A stretch of 64,000 bases of DNA from Vampirovibrio chlorellavorus (GCA_003149345.1 QFWI01000008.1:124001-188000); one strand, 5' to 3'. Positions 44,025-54,206 are shown, counted from the first letter of the stretch. Notes: generated by a model not told the origin, from the letters alone. Numbers and translations: made by a program.

Positions 44025-46211
44025 CTAAACCTTGTTCGGCACCATGGTATTGGGTGGCTGCGCAGGTGGCTTGGTCGTGGAAAGCTCCTTCAGCATCTGG
44101 ATGACCTGAGTGCTGGCTTGCAATCTACCGGATTCAATACGCTCCAGCAGAGAAACGGAGACTTCCTGATCCACGCCAGAGCGCCGCAGGAGTTCCTTAG
44201 CCTCCGACAAAGCCTGCCCGGAGGGGCGACCAATGGCCAGCAAGCGGTTGTACTCCCGCAAGGCCAGGTTCAGGATTTCCTGGGTGACCGAGGTGTAGGT
44301 CTTGGCCAGGAACATTTTGCTTTGACCCAAAGCGATCATCAACGGCGGAATCTGTCGGTTCACCGGTTCGGTAAAGACCGGACGACGATCCTGGAACAAC
44401 CCGTTCACATCACCGCTAACAGGTGTGGGAGTTGGCGTCGGCGTAGGAGTTGGCGTCGGCGTAGGAGTTGGCGTCGGCGTTGGGGTTGGCGTCGGCGTAG
44501 GAGTTGGCGTCGGCGTAGGAGTTGGCGTCGGCGTCGGGGTTGGCGTCGGCGTAGGCGTAGGAGTTGGCGTCGGCGTCGGGGTTGGCGTCGGCGTCGGGGT
44601 TGGCGTCGGCGTGGGAGTTGGCGTCGGGGTTGGCGTAGGCGTAGGGGTTGGCGTCGGCGTAGGAGTTGGCGTCGGCGTAGGAGTTGGCGTCGGCGTAGGA
44701 GTTGGCGTCTCACAAGATGGGCAGGAAGCATTGGGATCGCTTACCTTCTCAAAGCTTACAGTCCCTTGCACTTGATTTTTGCCACGGCCAGATTCAACAT
44801 TGATAGAGTCTTTGGTAGTTCCACGGGGGGACGTTTTACTGGGATCATATCCACCCAAGAGCATAACCTTTCCGCCTGCCCCTGCATTGCCAGGATTATT
44901 CCCCTGTGCTGGGTCACCACCATCGCCACCCTTGGCTGAAATGCTATCATCAGCCAATGAAGTTAAATTCTTCTGAAATTCAAGCGTTATGGTACCACCA
45001 TTTCCACCAGCTTCAGGCTCGATTATTGGTGAGGTATTTGCACCACAGTCTGACTTTCCGCAAGTTCTTCTACCATCACCGCCCTTGCCGCCATTCGCTT
45101 CTATTTCCCCTTTGTTTTCAATGCTGCCACAATTTGCGACTAACATAATTTTCCCACCATTTCCACCAGCAGTAGAAAGTACAGGGGGCGCATTATCTGG
45201 AAAGGAGGCGTTGGTGCCATCTTGACCGTTGGCTAATACCCTTGCTTGATTGCCCAGAATGATGTTTCCATCTAATCCGCTGGCTAACAATTTATTATTT
45301 GCCACTTCCTCGGAACTAATTCCACCATCGGCAATCTCTTGAGGGGTTAGCACCTGATCCAGTGATTTCGTATTTCCATTGGCGATCAGAACAATCTGGC
45401 CACCATTTCCATTACCGTTGGCCGCTGATTTGAGACCATTCGCCAACAGCACACCATTTAAGTTAATTAAACCGCCTTCAATACGAATCAAATTACTATC
45501 AACGGTACCAATCACCTGATTCGCTGTGTATGAAGAACCGGAAGTATCAATGATTGCGGTTTTATTCCCATCACCTTGAATATCAATGGTGCCTTTGTTC
45601 TTATCATATCCAATTCTAACAACGCCACCAGCACCCGAATTGTCACCGGCTTGGCCAAAACCCTTTGCATAAATACCGGCATCAGGGGTCATCGTTAAAC
45701 TAGAGACGTTCAGGTAAACAGAACCTCCATTGGCGCCGTTGGCATAAATATTACCACCTTGATAATAATAAGTGGAATTGACCGTCACATTGCCGCCATT
45801 ACCGAGATAAGTCCCTGCTGAATTTTGAAGTGCGCTTACATCGACAGTGCCATTTAATTTAACGATTGGGGCATTGAAAATAATGCTCCCACCATTTCCC
45901 GTCAGCATTGAACTAGAAGTAGAGAAAGTACCATTCGCATTAGCAGCATCGATTTCAAGACCACGAACAGCGCCACCAGTTGGCAAGGTCAAGGAAGTTG
46001 TACTTGTATATGTTGTAGAACCGCCCGGTGTATTGTAGACAGTCCCAGAGCTAACTGTATTGCTTCCAGAAATCGTCTGGTTTACGGGTATTCCCGAGCC
46101 AATGGCATCGCCCGGCAGGGGATCTGCAAATACAGAGGCTGGAGCAACCGCCACACTCGCCGCTAAAGAGATGGGCCAAAAATATCGGGATAATGGACGA
46201 CGGGATACCAT
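44025..46211 (-). CDS. Secreted beta-helix protein with long Thr-Pro linker, putative TpsA passenger
   Basis: The 728-residue protein starts with a signal peptide ([19 protein letters not shown]). Residues 30-500 are Gly/Asn/Ser/Thr-rich with repeated short strands such as [20 protein letters not shown] and [18 protein letters not shown], typical of beta-helix adhesins of the filamentous-haemagglutinin type. About 96 residues of alternating Thr-Pro follow, then a helical C-terminal domain of about 120 residues ([20 protein letters not shown]). The N-terminal TPS secretion domain is not clearly recognisable. The divergently placed ShlB/FhaC-type pore gene is the natural partner. Role likely in adhesion, which is inference. 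Confidence 0.75.
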   Translation of the reverse strand: MVSRRPLSRYFWPISLAASVAVAPASVFADPLPGDAIGSGIPVNQTISGSNTVSSGTVYNTPGGSTTYTSTTSLTLPTGGAVRGLEIDAANANGTFSTSSSMLTGNGGSIIFNAPIVKLNGTVDVSALQNSAGTYLGNGGNVTVNSTYYYQGGNIYANGANGGSVYLNVSSLTMTPDAGIYAKGFGQAGDNSGAGGVVRIGYDKNKGTIDIQGDGNKTAIIDTSGSSYTANQVIGTVDSNLIRIEGGLINLNGVLLANGLKSAANGNGNGGQIVLIANGNTKSLDQVLTPQEIADGGISSEEVANNKLLASGLDGNIILGNQARVLANGQDGTNASFPDNAPPVLSTAGGNGGKIMLVANCGSIENKGEIEANGGKGGDGRRTCGKSDCGANTSPIIEPEAGGNGGTITLEFQKNLTSLADDSISAKGGDGGDPAQGNNPGNAGAGGKVMLLGGYDPSKTSPRGTTKDSINVESGRGKNQVQGTVSFEKVSDPNASCPSCETPTPTPTPTPTPTPTPTPTPTPTPTPTPTPTPTPTPTPTPTPTPTPTPTPTPTPTPTPTPTPTPTPTPTPTPTPTPTPTPTPTPTPTPTPTPTPTPVSGDVNGLFQDRRPVFTEPVNRQIPPLMIALGQSKMFLAKTYTSVTQEILNLALREYNRLLAIGRPSGQALSEAKELLRRSGVDQEVSVSLLERIESGRLQASTQVIQMLKELSTTKPPAQPPNTMVPNKV
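44420..44709 (-). repeat. Thr-Pro-coding minisatellite, 18-bp based
   Basis: About 290 bp made of GGCGTC, GGCGTA, GGAGTT and GGGGTT hexamers (plus-strand reading), mostly as an 18-bp unit such as GTTGGCGTCGGCGTAGGA. On the minus strand it codes for Thr-Pro dipeptides, about 48 of them. Every unit is a multiple of three, so copy changes would alter length but not frame. Confidence 0.9.
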
Positions 46212-46840
46212 GATAATTAAAGAACCTCCTTCAGGACGGTGGATGGACGGAAAAAAAGCCCACAGAAATTGAGTAAAGTGGAATGGCGACCCTTAAAAAT
46301 CAAAACAGCCGCGCTTTAACCAATACCAACTACCAACAAGCCTTCATCGCCATAGTGCAGGATAATGACTTTAACGAAAAATTTTTCAGTGCCAATACTC
46401 TATCTTACAAAAAGACAAAAGAAAACCCCTGTAACTTTAGTTCATTTACTTTATCATCCCCTCATATTAATAGAGATCGTCAGACAGTCACTGATTACGG
46501 CTCCCCAACTTTTACCGGCTCACTCAAGCCGGTTGCCCCCATAGCTCAGGCATTCAAAAAAACATTGGACTTGCAGGCTGTGTTTTTGTTAAAAGTAACA
46601 AGCAATTGGTAGTTGTGGGATCCTCAGAACGGCAGAGTATCCAGGTGAACTTTTTACTAGCGGTTTTTTTGACGGTTTCACGCTTTCTTTTGAAATAGAA
46701 GCTGAACAAGCTCCTAGAAAGTTCTCAAGTATTCAAACTTTTAAATTCAACAAAGATTGATATTGTTTTACACGGGTTGCACACCCTGCCCGAAGCCAGA
46801 TTTTCTTACATCATTAATATAGGCAGAAGTTGAACATCTA
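46212..46840. other. Divergent promoter region between TpsA-like and TpsB-like genes
   Basis: About 630 bp between two genes reading apart. A 109-codon plus-strand frame at 46283-46612 has no ribosome-binding site and poor composition; I do not call it. The AT-rich stretches at 46360-46480 and 46690-46820 are likely to hold the two promoters. An AAAACCGC-type inverted repeat is not seen. A CACGGGTTGCACACCCTG imperfect palindrome near 46772 could be a regulator site. Confidence 0.4.
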
Positions 46841-48721
46841 ATGACTAGCTTCCATCCATCCAGCCGAATCACCCTCGCCGCCCTTTTGGGAACAGGGCTC
46901 GCCTTGAGCCTTACTTGTCCAGCCTACTCCCAGGAGCTCAGCCAGGTTCCCGCCCAGGTAAATCCGGGGTTGCTCAATTCTTCCCCGCTGAATGCTTCGC
47001 CGGGAAGCAACAGCAAACAGCCTGCCGTTAACCCGGAACTGGAAAAGCTGCCTGAAGTCAATCTGGATGTTCCAGAACCGCCCAGCATCGTAGAACTGGA
47101 AGGCAATCAGTTCCACGTTAACAAGATTGAGGTGTTGGGAAACACCCTGGTGAGCAACACCGTTCTCCAGCCGATTGTTTCCGTTTATGAGAACAAGAGT
47201 GTCAGCCTGAACGAGTTGGGGCAGCTGGTAGACAAGATCAACGAGCAATACCGCAAAAAAGGGTATCTGACCTCCATCGCTTACATCCCCCCGCAAGACA
47301 TTACCGCCGGTACCGTGCAAATCCGGGTGCTGGAAGGTCAGGTGGGTAATATTTCCATTGCCGGGAACAAGTTTTATCGCACCGGCGTGGTTGCCCGTTA
47401 CCTGGATCAGGGGACTGGTGACGCCTTGAGCATTCCTCATCTGGAGAAAAACCTGCGACGCATTAACCGTCAGGGTGATTTCCGGGTGCGGGCCACACTG
47501 AGTCCGAACGCCATCGCCGGTAAAACCGATGTGCGCCTGGATGTGGAAGAGCGTCAGCCGTTACAGGTGGCTCTGACCTTTGATAACCAGGGTCGTCCCA
47601 CCATTGGTACCATGCGCTGGGGAGCCGAGCTGATCAACCGGAACGTGTCCGGTATTGGCGATCGCTTCAGCGCCCGGTGGATTGGGGCCGCAGGCACGCA
47701 GACTGTTTTGGGTTCCTACTTTGTGCCCATCAACCGTTACGGCACTGAAATCGGAACCACCTTCGGATTTACCCGGGTCAATGTCGATCTTCCCAAGGTG
47801 CGTGATACCAACAGCATTATCGGTCAGGCCTTCAACTACGGACTGATCGTCTCTCAGCCCCTGGACCGGGAGCATGTCTTCGTGGCTGACGCCGCCCTGA
47901 ACTTCCGTCGGGTTAGCTCCTGGTTGAACGACAACCGGGATCAGACCCAGGATGATGTTCGCTCCCTGCAATTTGGTTTGAATTTTGACAAGTTTGATCG
48001 CTGGGGACGTACCTTTGCCCGGGCTCAAACCTCGGTGGGCACCACCTGGTTTGGCGGCAATCGCCAGTTCTGGAAAGCCGAGTCGGTGGTCAACCGTGTG
48101 GTTCGTTTGCCCAAGAGCAACTACCTGATCCTGCGCAGTTACGCCCAATACAGCCCTACGGCCCTGCCGCCGGTTGAGCAATTCCAGTTGGGTGGCGCTT
48201 ACAGTGTGCGTGGTTACAACGAAGGTCTGATGATTGGCGATCGGGGATACCAGTTCTCCGTGGAACACCGTTGGCCTGTGCCCGGCCTGCGTCGGGTCAA
48301 TCCCTGGCTGGCGGATCATATTCAGGGCGCCACGTTCTTTGACTATGGCCGGGTGTGGAACGATAGTAAAAACACCCGAACCAACCCCAACCAGCGGGGC
48401 TACACCAGCTTGGCCAGTGCCGGTCTGGGGGTTCGGGCCCGTTTAACCCAGTACATGCAAGGTTACGTGGATTTCGGCTTCGGTCTGCTGGATCGCAACG
48501 ATATTGAGATCAATTCCCAACCCACGGCCCGCATTCACTTTGGCGTTCGCTCCGATTTGCTGACGGATGAATACAAGTCCTGGGGCAAGGATGTTTCCAC
48601 GGTCAATGTGAAACCTCGTCGCAAAGGACAAGCCAAAAAGATCAACGAGGCCAAGAAGGTCATCAGCTCCAACAAAATAATGGAAGAGGGCGCTGAAACC
48701 ATTCAGGCAGCTCAGAACTAA
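46841..48721 (+). CDS. ShlB/FhaC/HecB-family two-partner secretion pore (TpsB)
   Basis: The 626-residue protein has a signal peptide (ALLGTGLALSLTCPAYSQ), a Pro-rich linker, a POTRA_2 domain (NQFHVNKIEVLGNTLVSNTV, then INEQYRKKGYLTSIAYIPPQ) and a second POTRA. A 16-strand barrel of the ShlB type follows, with the conserved lid-lock region QLGGAYSVRGYNEG and IQGATFFDYGRVWND. TpsB proteins thread TpsA passengers across the outer membrane. The C-terminus has an added Lys-rich tail of about 60 residues after the last barrel strand (VKPRRKGQAKKINEAKKVIS). It is divergent from the passenger gene. Confidence 0.92.
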   Translation: MTSFHPSSRITLAALLGTGLALSLTCPAYSQELSQVPAQVNPGLLNSSPLNASPGSNSKQPAVNPELEKLPEVNLDVPEPPSIVELEGNQFHVNKIEVLGNTLVSNTVLQPIVSVYENKSVSLNELGQLVDKINEQYRKKGYLTSIAYIPPQDITAGTVQIRVLEGQVGNISIAGNKFYRTGVVARYLDQGTGDALSIPHLEKNLRRINRQGDFRVRATLSPNAIAGKTDVRLDVEERQPLQVALTFDNQGRPTIGTMRWGAELINRNVSGIGDRFSARWIGAAGTQTVLGSYFVPINRYGTEIGTTFGFTRVNVDLPKVRDTNSIIGQAFNYGLIVSQPLDREHVFVADAALNFRRVSSWLNDNRDQTQDDVRSLQFGLNFDKFDRWGRTFARAQTSVGTTWFGGNRQFWKAESVVNRVVRLPKSNYLILRSYAQYSPTALPPVEQFQLGGAYSVRGYNEGLMIGDRGYQFSVEHRWPVPGLRRVNPWLADHIQGATFFDYGRVWNDSKNTRTNPNQRGYTSLASAGLGVRARLTQYMQGYVDFGFGLLDRNDIEINSQPTARIHFGVRSDLLTDEYKSWGKDVSTVNVKPRRKGQAKKINEAKKVISSNKIMEEGAETIQAAQN

Positions 48722-48741
48722 TTTTTCCGCATTAATTCTTC

Positions 48742-48775
48742 AAAAGGGCCGATGCTGTTTAGGATCGGCCCTTTT
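48742..48775 (+). terminator. Strong rho-independent terminator after the TpsB gene
   Basis: AAAAGGGCCGAT and ATCGGCCCTTTT form a perfect 12-bp stem around GCTGTTTAGG. The stem itself ends in T residues on the 3' side. Confidence 0.85.
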
Positions 48776-49003
48776 GGCATGCTCATGCAAATGGGCGTCA
48801 TCTAACGCTGCTGGCTAATTGCCTTCGGGGAGCAAGCGGTCAAAGGTGTGCCCCTGATGTGGAAAAGGGGCCTAATTATGTAGTGTGCCAAGGGGATGCC
48901 CACACCCACCTTAATGTGGTTTTGTTAATTCAGATTAAAGAAATCATTCAACCAGTCGAGAGGATTTAAACAAGACAATGAGTCCTTTCAACAGGAGTAT
49001 TTT

Positions 49004-49642
49004 ATGAATAGCCCGAAAAGCGCCACCGCTGGTCTTATGATGACGTTACTGGCGGCAACCTTTACTTACCTGCAACAGGAAGTCCCGGCGCAGGCTCAGG
49101 ATCTCAGTCCCCAGCTCAGCGAAGCCACATTGTTCTTTAATCAATTGGCCAATGAAAGCCGCAATCCCCTGATTGCCAGTCTGGCTCGCGAAAATCTGGA
49201 CAAGCTGCAAGGCAACAGGGCCATTCGCCGCCAAGTCATCGTGCCCTTGTTGGAACAGCCGGATACCAGTTTGGCAGTCCCTGCCCTGATTGATGGGAAG
49301 GTCATGGCCACTTTCCTGCTGGATACCGGCTCCAGTTACACCGTGATCACCCCTCGGCTGGCTGAAAAACTGGGCGTCAGGGTCACGCCGGACACCCCTC
49401 GAATTTCTCTGGTCACGGCCAATGGACCCATCAAAGCCCCCCTGGTTAAGCTCCAGAATATCAGCATCGGGCAGGTCAATGTACCTGAAATAAGCGTGGT
49501 GGTGCAGGAGCTGGGCAACGGCGACGATCTGCTACTGAGCGGCTTACTGGGCATGAATTTCTTTCAGGGCATGGATATTACCGTCAAAGAGGATCAGCTG
49601 ATTCTGGGCGTGCGGGATCATCGCCACACCTCCATGAAGTAG
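49004..49642 (+). CDS. Secreted retropepsin-like aspartic protease
   Basis: The 212-residue protein has an N-terminal export signal (LMMTLLAATFTYLQQEVPAQ) and an aspartic-protease fold of the retroviral type. The active-site motif is FLLDTGSSYTVITPRLAEKL with Asp107, and a hydrophobic-hydrophobic-Gly motif (LLSGLLGMNFFQGMDITV) closes the fold. Such single-domain enzymes act as dimers. Bacterial members act in the periplasm or on the cell envelope. It is convergent with mscL with 3 bp between stops. Confidence 0.87.
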   Translation: MNSPKSATAGLMMTLLAATFTYLQQEVPAQAQDLSPQLSEATLFFNQLANESRNPLIASLARENLDKLQGNRAIRRQVIVPLLEQPDTSLAVPALIDGKVMATFLLDTGSSYTVITPRLAEKLGVRVTPDTPRISLVTANGPIKAPLVKLQNISIGQVNVPEISVVVQELGNGDDLLLSGLLGMNFFQGMDITVKEDQLILGVRDHRHTSMK

Positions 49643-49645
49643 TCC

Positions 49646-50068
49646 CTAGGCTTGTCGCTTTAGCAGATCCCGAATCTCACTGAGCAGGGTGACTTCTGCC
49701 GAAAGTTCCTCGGTCGGCGGGGAGGCCACCTGTGGTTTACTGGCCCGAAGGCGGCTCATGCCCTGAATGACCAGGAAAATACTGGCAGAAATCAGCAAAA
49801 AGTCTACGCTGTGCTGGATAAAATTGCCGTAGTTCAGCGTAATCGCATCCAGAGGTTTGCCATCGGCCCCTGCGGTTGCCGTGCGCAATACCAGTTTCAT
49901 ATCGGTAAAGTTAATGCCACCGGTCACCAGGGCCAAAGGGGGCATAATCACATCATTCACCAGCGATGTCACAATCTTGCCGAACGCCCCGCCAATCACC
50001 ACGCCCACGGCCAAATCCACCACATTGCCCTTGAGGGCGAACGCTTTAAAATCCTGAATAATGCCCAT
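49646..50068 (-). CDS. mscL: Large-conductance mechanosensitive channel MscL
   Basis: The 140-residue protein has the MscL signature near the N-terminus (FKAFALKGNVVDLAVGVVIG, then GAFGKIVTSLVNDVIMPPLA) and a second helix (SVDFLLISASIFLVIQGMS). A short cytoplasmic helix ends it. The channel is a homopentamer in the cytoplasmic membrane that opens under membrane tension to release solutes during osmotic downshock. The length is usual for the family. Confidence 0.97.
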   Translation of the reverse strand: MGIIQDFKAFALKGNVVDLAVGVVIGGAFGKIVTSLVNDVIMPPLALVTGGINFTDMKLVLRTATAGADGKPLDAITLNYGNFIQHSVDFLLISASIFLVIQGMSRLRASKPQVASPPTEELSAEVTLLSEIRDLLKRQA

Positions 50069-50279
50069 ATTGAATCCTTTTTTACCCCATCAGGGGTCAC
50101 ACAGTCTTATTCCGTCAAGAAAGCGGCAATCGCCCTGCCAATGCTTTCATGACTCTGAGAGACGGTCTGGAAAGTTTAAGTGCGGGGTGCCTACAAGGCC
50201 GCAGCAGCATACCAAGGCAGAAGACGGCCGGAATGGAATCTTCCTGGACAGTCTCTAACAAAAAAGTCGGCGTTTCAAG

Positions 50280-52166
50280 CTAATACCCCATCATGCGGGA
50301 AGGCATAATCATTTGAATGGGCACTTGATTCGTGCCCGTACCCGGCTCAAACAGCGCTGAGAACCAGCGCCGCTTTTTCTTTTTCCCGGACTCCGCGCTG
50401 ACAGTACTCCGGGCATCGGTTGAGGAGTCACTGCCAGACCATTGAATGACCGAGCGCATGGCCAAGCGCTGATTTAACCAGCCTAAAGTCTCTTGAATGG
50501 CGGTGGCCTGCTCAGGCTTAACCGGGATATGAGGCAGCCCCTGGGTCAATAGCGTGCGGGCTTGCTGATACTTCCCCTCGGCCAGGGAGTGGTTGCCGGA
50601 CTGATCATCCTGCTGGGCGGACAGAATCATGGCGGAACCGGCCATTCGGAGGGCTTCACCCTGAAATGAGCCGGACTGGTTGGCCGCAGCCAGGAATTCA
50701 GGGAACGCCGCATCGTACTGCTTGAGCTTCCAGGCAGACATGGCGATCCAGAACCGGGAATCGGCATCCTGAGGATAGATGGACAAGGCCTGCTCAAACT
50801 GACTGAACGCCGCCGGGTAGTCCCCCCCGTTGTAGGCCTTGGAGGCTTTCAGACGCAAATCGGCGAATTGATTGAAACGCACCAGATGAATGCCCGCGGG
50901 ATTGGTGACCGCTGGCGGTAACGCATAGAGCTTGTGAGCGGTGGTAATGTCCCGGGCGCTGAGGTGCTTGCGTCGTCCGTCCTCATACCGGCTATTGGGA
51001 TAGAGGACATCGGCAGGATTGCGGCTATGTCCGCTAATCAGGCCAATGGCGTGGGCAATCTCGTGCAGCAAGGTATTGTAGAGAACATGATCGGTAAAGA
51101 CAGAACCATCCGTATTATGCAGGGCCAGCCGGATATTATCCTTGATCAGGTACTGATTCATGGCCTGGGTTTCACAAACGCCATGGCGCAGTTCGGACTG
51201 ACTGGAAAATCGGCCTTCCGCACTGTTTGCCGTGGGAAAATTCATCCAGCTGACCTGAATATCAGCGGCCTGCGGATCGGCCACAAAGGCAAACCTCAAG
51301 CGATCGCCCATGGCTTGCTGCCATTCGGCAAAGGCCTCCTGCACCACGGCTTTGTTGCCGGGACGCCAGTCCGGGAAATGGTCCCCATCGGCGATGTAGA
51401 CCTGTATGGGTTGCTCGGGATGACTCCAGCGAGTGACCGTTTGACTGGCCTCGCTCAAATAGTCAAGCCCGACATCAATACGGGCAATATCGTTCAAAAC
51501 CTGCTGAATGCCTTGTATTTGCTCCGGGTCTCCCAGCCCTTCGGCAAGCGGTAAAGCGGCTTGATAGTAATGGTGGCCTTCCGTAAAGCGGCTATCGTAC
51601 ATGGCCATCTGCCCCACCCGAAGGTATTCGTTCAGCAAAAAGCGGTTGCGATCCGGGCCTTCAGGCCGTAGCGAATAAATAACCACGGCCTGCTTGAAGG
51701 AAGCCGTAGCAGCCGGGTAGTTCAGGCGTTTCATCTGGATCAGGCCCAGCAAATTATAAATAATGCCAATGTTCTGATGCTGGGGAGACATGGTCTGGAG
51801 AGCCAGACTCAGAGACTGTTTGAGACTGGTTTCGGCCTCTGCGAGGCGTCCCGCCTCATAAGCCTGTTTGCCCGTGTTGAAGTGAACCAGAAAAGCATTG
51901 GGATTGGGCGTTGCTTTTACCGCTCCGGCGGATGAAACCGGCTTTTGGGCAGTGCCGGGTTTCACACCGCCAGCCTGATTGAGGGTCGATGGCCGGGCGG
52001 CTGCACCCCCTCGTACCGGCGCGGCTTTACCCGGAGTGCCCGGTTTCCGGGCCGGTGTGGCCGCCAACCCTGGGGACGAAAAAGGGACGGCGTACCCCAG
52101 GCTTAAAACCAGGATGACAACAGTTATCAAGACACTCAGAAAGCCGGGACGAGTTTGTGGAAACAC
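50280..52166 (-). CDS. Exported TPR protein with matrixin-like metalloprotease domain
   Basis: The 628-residue protein has an N-terminal hydrophobic segment (VLITVVILVLSLGYAVPFS), a Pro/Ala-rich stretch to about residue 85, TPRs at about 90-235, a metzincin-like domain at about 250-420, and more TPRs at about 435-560. The zinc motif is HEIAHAIGLISGH (His368, Glu369, His372, His380), two residues longer between Gly and the third His than classical HExxHxxGxxH. The Met-turn position reads DVLYP, with Leu for Met. TPRs on both sides are uncommon. The protease may therefore be active with a modified site or degenerate. It probably acts outside the cytoplasm. Confidence 0.78.
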   Translation of the reverse strand: MFPQTRPGFLSVLITVVILVLSLGYAVPFSSPGLAATPARKPGTPGKAAPVRGGAAARPSTLNQAGGVKPGTAQKPVSSAGAVKATPNPNAFLVHFNTGKQAYEAGRLAEAETSLKQSLSLALQTMSPQHQNIGIIYNLLGLIQMKRLNYPAATASFKQAVVIYSLRPEGPDRNRFLLNEYLRVGQMAMYDSRFTEGHHYYQAALPLAEGLGDPEQIQGIQQVLNDIARIDVGLDYLSEASQTVTRWSHPEQPIQVYIADGDHFPDWRPGNKAVVQEAFAEWQQAMGDRLRFAFVADPQAADIQVSWMNFPTANSAEGRFSSQSELRHGVCETQAMNQYLIKDNIRLALHNTDGSVFTDHVLYNTLLHEIAHAIGLISGHSRNPADVLYPNSRYEDGRRKHLSARDITTAHKLYALPPAVTNPAGIHLVRFNQFADLRLKASKAYNGGDYPAAFSQFEQALSIYPQDADSRFWIAMSAWKLKQYDAAFPEFLAAANQSGSFQGEALRMAGSAMILSAQQDDQSGNHSLAEGKYQQARTLLTQGLPHIPVKPEQATAIQETLGWLNQRLAMRSVIQWSGSDSSTDARSTVSAESGKKKKRRWFSALFEPGTGTNQVPIQMIMPSRMMGY

Positions 52167-52371
52167 AAAAGTATTTTCTCCAATGACAAGATCCGTAAAA
52201 GCCTGTTATTAAGGTCGGACAGAATTTAACCACTTGAATGCTGCTTCAATCCTGATTGATCAAAGCCCCGCTATCGTACATCAAATTACTACCACTGTAA
52301 AATTTTGGCCCCGTTATTTTCAGCGTGTTTGAGGCAGAATGAGTATCATCATCTCAAAGGGGAGGTAAGTT

Positions 52372-53046
52372 ATGTCCAATCGCACCATCGCCGTGAATGA
52401 CGCCTTGTACGATTACATCATCGAACAGTCTTTGAGAGAGCCCTCCGTTCTCCAAGAACTCAGAATGGCCACTGCTGAACTGGGCGACATCAAACGCATG
52501 CAAATCGCCCCGGAGCAGGGACAGTTCATGGCCATGCTGGTGCGGCTCACCGGGGCCAGCCGCTTGCTGGAAGTGGGCACGTTTACCGGTTACAGCACGC
52601 TGGCCTGTGCGTTGGCCTTGCCCGAACACGGAGCGATTACGGCCTGTGATATCAGCGAGGCGTGGACACGGTTGGGGCAACACTACTGGCAAAAAGCGGG
52701 GGTACACAACAAAATTCACCTGAGGCTGGGCCCAGCGGCGGAAACGCTGGAAGCATTGCTGGCAGAGGGTCAAGCCAACCGGTTTGATATGATGTTTATT
52801 GATGCCGACAAAGGCGGCTACGACACTTACTACGAACTGGGGCTGCAACTGGTGCGTCCGGGGGGCCTAATTCTCATCGACAACGTACTGTGGGGCGGTG
52901 ATGTGGTTGATGCCAACAGCCCAGACAAGGACACCCAGGCCATCCAGCGTCTGAACGCCAAGCTGGCCAACGACCCCAGAATTACGCTCAGCCTGCTACC
53001 CATCGGGGATGGCTTAACCCTGGCCAGACGCAATGACAATCCTTAA
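52372..53046 (+). CDS. Class I SAM-dependent O-methyltransferase (caffeoyl-CoA/catechol type)
   Basis: The 224-residue enzyme matches the COMT-like O-methyltransferase_3 family: SRLLEVGTFTGYSTLACALA for SAM, FDMMFIDADKGGYDTYYELG with the metal-binding Asp, and LILIDNVLWGGDVVD. A metal ion and a catechol-like hydroxyl would be bound; the actual substrate is unknown. A strong GGGGAGG ribosome-binding site precedes the start. The 3' end overlaps the convergent next gene by 4 bp. Confidence 0.93.
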   Translation: MSNRTIAVNDALYDYIIEQSLREPSVLQELRMATAELGDIKRMQIAPEQGQFMAMLVRLTGASRLLEVGTFTGYSTLACALALPEHGAITACDISEAWTRLGQHYWQKAGVHNKIHLRLGPAAETLEALLAEGQANRFDMMFIDADKGGYDTYYELGLQLVRPGGLILIDNVLWGGDVVDANSPDKDTQAIQRLNAKLANDPRITLSLLPIGDGLTLARRNDNP

Positions 53047-54206
53047 CCGCGCAGCAGGCTGAGGACAATTTCAATCAAAATCAGGATGATGATGATCAGC
53101 TCCAGGGTTTGTCCTTGCGAGCTAATGACCCGGTCCGTCAAAATCTGGTACAGGTTGGCGATAATATCCAGCTTGCGGGAAATGGAGGCGTCCCAGGTGG
53201 GCAGGTAAAATTGTTCGGAGGCGGCAGAGTAGACCCGGGCCAGATACAAATCCCCAATCAGCTTCAGGCTGTTGTCCACCCGCTCCGCCAAGACGGAGGA
53301 CTCAATGCGCAATTCGGCCAGCTCGTTAATGGAATGCCGATAAGGCAGGGACAAGGGCATCCACCAGGCCGGTTGTTTCTGGCTAAGGCGCTCGTAGTTT
53401 TTAATCCGCTTGTCCAGCTGAGCATCCATATAGCGAGCTTCCAGCAACTCCACGTTCAGCAGTTCCAGAACGTTCAGGGTATCAATATAATCGGAGTCGT
53501 AAACGATGGCCGCGTTCCAGTCGATCAATACCAAGTCCCGCTCGTAATAGGATATGGCTTTGGACAAAGTTTCTACCCGCTGGGCTTGACTCAAGGGCTG
53601 TGTGTCAAACTGCAAAATCTGGGCCAGGGTCTCCGCGTGCCCGGACAACAACGCCTCCGCTGGTAAGGGACTGTCAAAGCGTTCCAGTACAAACACATAG
53701 TAATCTTCCACCAGAGTAGAAAGTTCGGGGCGGGTAATGGCCGGTAAAATACGGGTCATCACACTTTTCACCTGCGCCCGGGCGTGATCTTCCAAGTTAA
53801 AATCAAACATCCGCTGGCTTAAACCGGGCAATTCCGCCAAGGTCAGCGCCCTGCTGCCATCCGACAGCAGCCAGTGATAAGAGATACTGACCGCCCCGAA
53901 ATCAAAAATGGTAGCCTGAATTTCACCTCGCAACTCGCCAAACGCTTCCATTTCCCCAAGGTTCAACACCTGAGGCCGGTAGGCGAATTGCAGGTAATTG
54001 GGCGTCTGCTTTTTACGACTCAGAGGCTGCATGGGGCTGGATGCCAGCATACTGCCCACTTGCTCCAGGGAAATTTCATACCCCAGATCAAAGGCGAAAA
54101 AGGCCACCAGCCGCCCTTGCTGAATCAGCGGATCGCTTTTCACCGCACTGGCCAATTCCGTCATACTCCGCTGACACCCGCTTTCCCGACGATATTCTGG
54201 AGACAT
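53043..54206 (-). CDS. Putative RMD1/YagE (DUF155)-family membrane protein
   Basis: The 387-residue protein is mostly alpha-helical with a single C-terminal membrane segment (TLELIIIILILIEIVLSLL). The N-terminal half has strands around GRLVAFFAFDLGYEISLEQV and IFDFGAVSISYHWLLSD. The C-terminal helices and tail anchor look like DUF155 proteins (yeast Rmd1, mammalian RMND1). That resemblance is from memory and moderate. Function in bacteria is unknown. Confidence 0.6.
   Translation of the reverse strand: MSPEYRRESGCQRSMTELASAVKSDPLIQQGRLVAFFAFDLGYEISLEQVGSMLASSPMQPLSRKKQTPNYLQFAYRPQVLNLGEMEAFGELRGEIQATIFDFGAVSISYHWLLSDGSRALTLAELPGLSQRMFDFNLEDHARAQVKSVMTRILPAITRPELSTLVEDYYVFVLERFDSPLPAEALLSGHAETLAQILQFDTQPLSQAQRVETLSKAISYYERDLVLIDWNAAIVYDSDYIDTLNVLELLNVELLEARYMDAQLDKRIKNYERLSQKQPAWWMPLSLPYRHSINELAELRIESSVLAERVDNSLKLIGDLYLARVYSAASEQFYLPTWDASISRKLDIIANLYQILTDRVISSQGQTLELIIIILILIEIVLSLLRG

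Noticed and set aside
44405..44775. Long open frames reading Gly-Val or Arg/Gln-rich repeats across the minisatellite
   Set aside because: They are alternative-frame readings of the Thr-Pro repeat and have no start signals.
46283..46612. 109-codon frame in the TPS intergenic region
   Set aside because: No ribosome-binding site or family features; the sequence is AT-rich promoter-type DNA.
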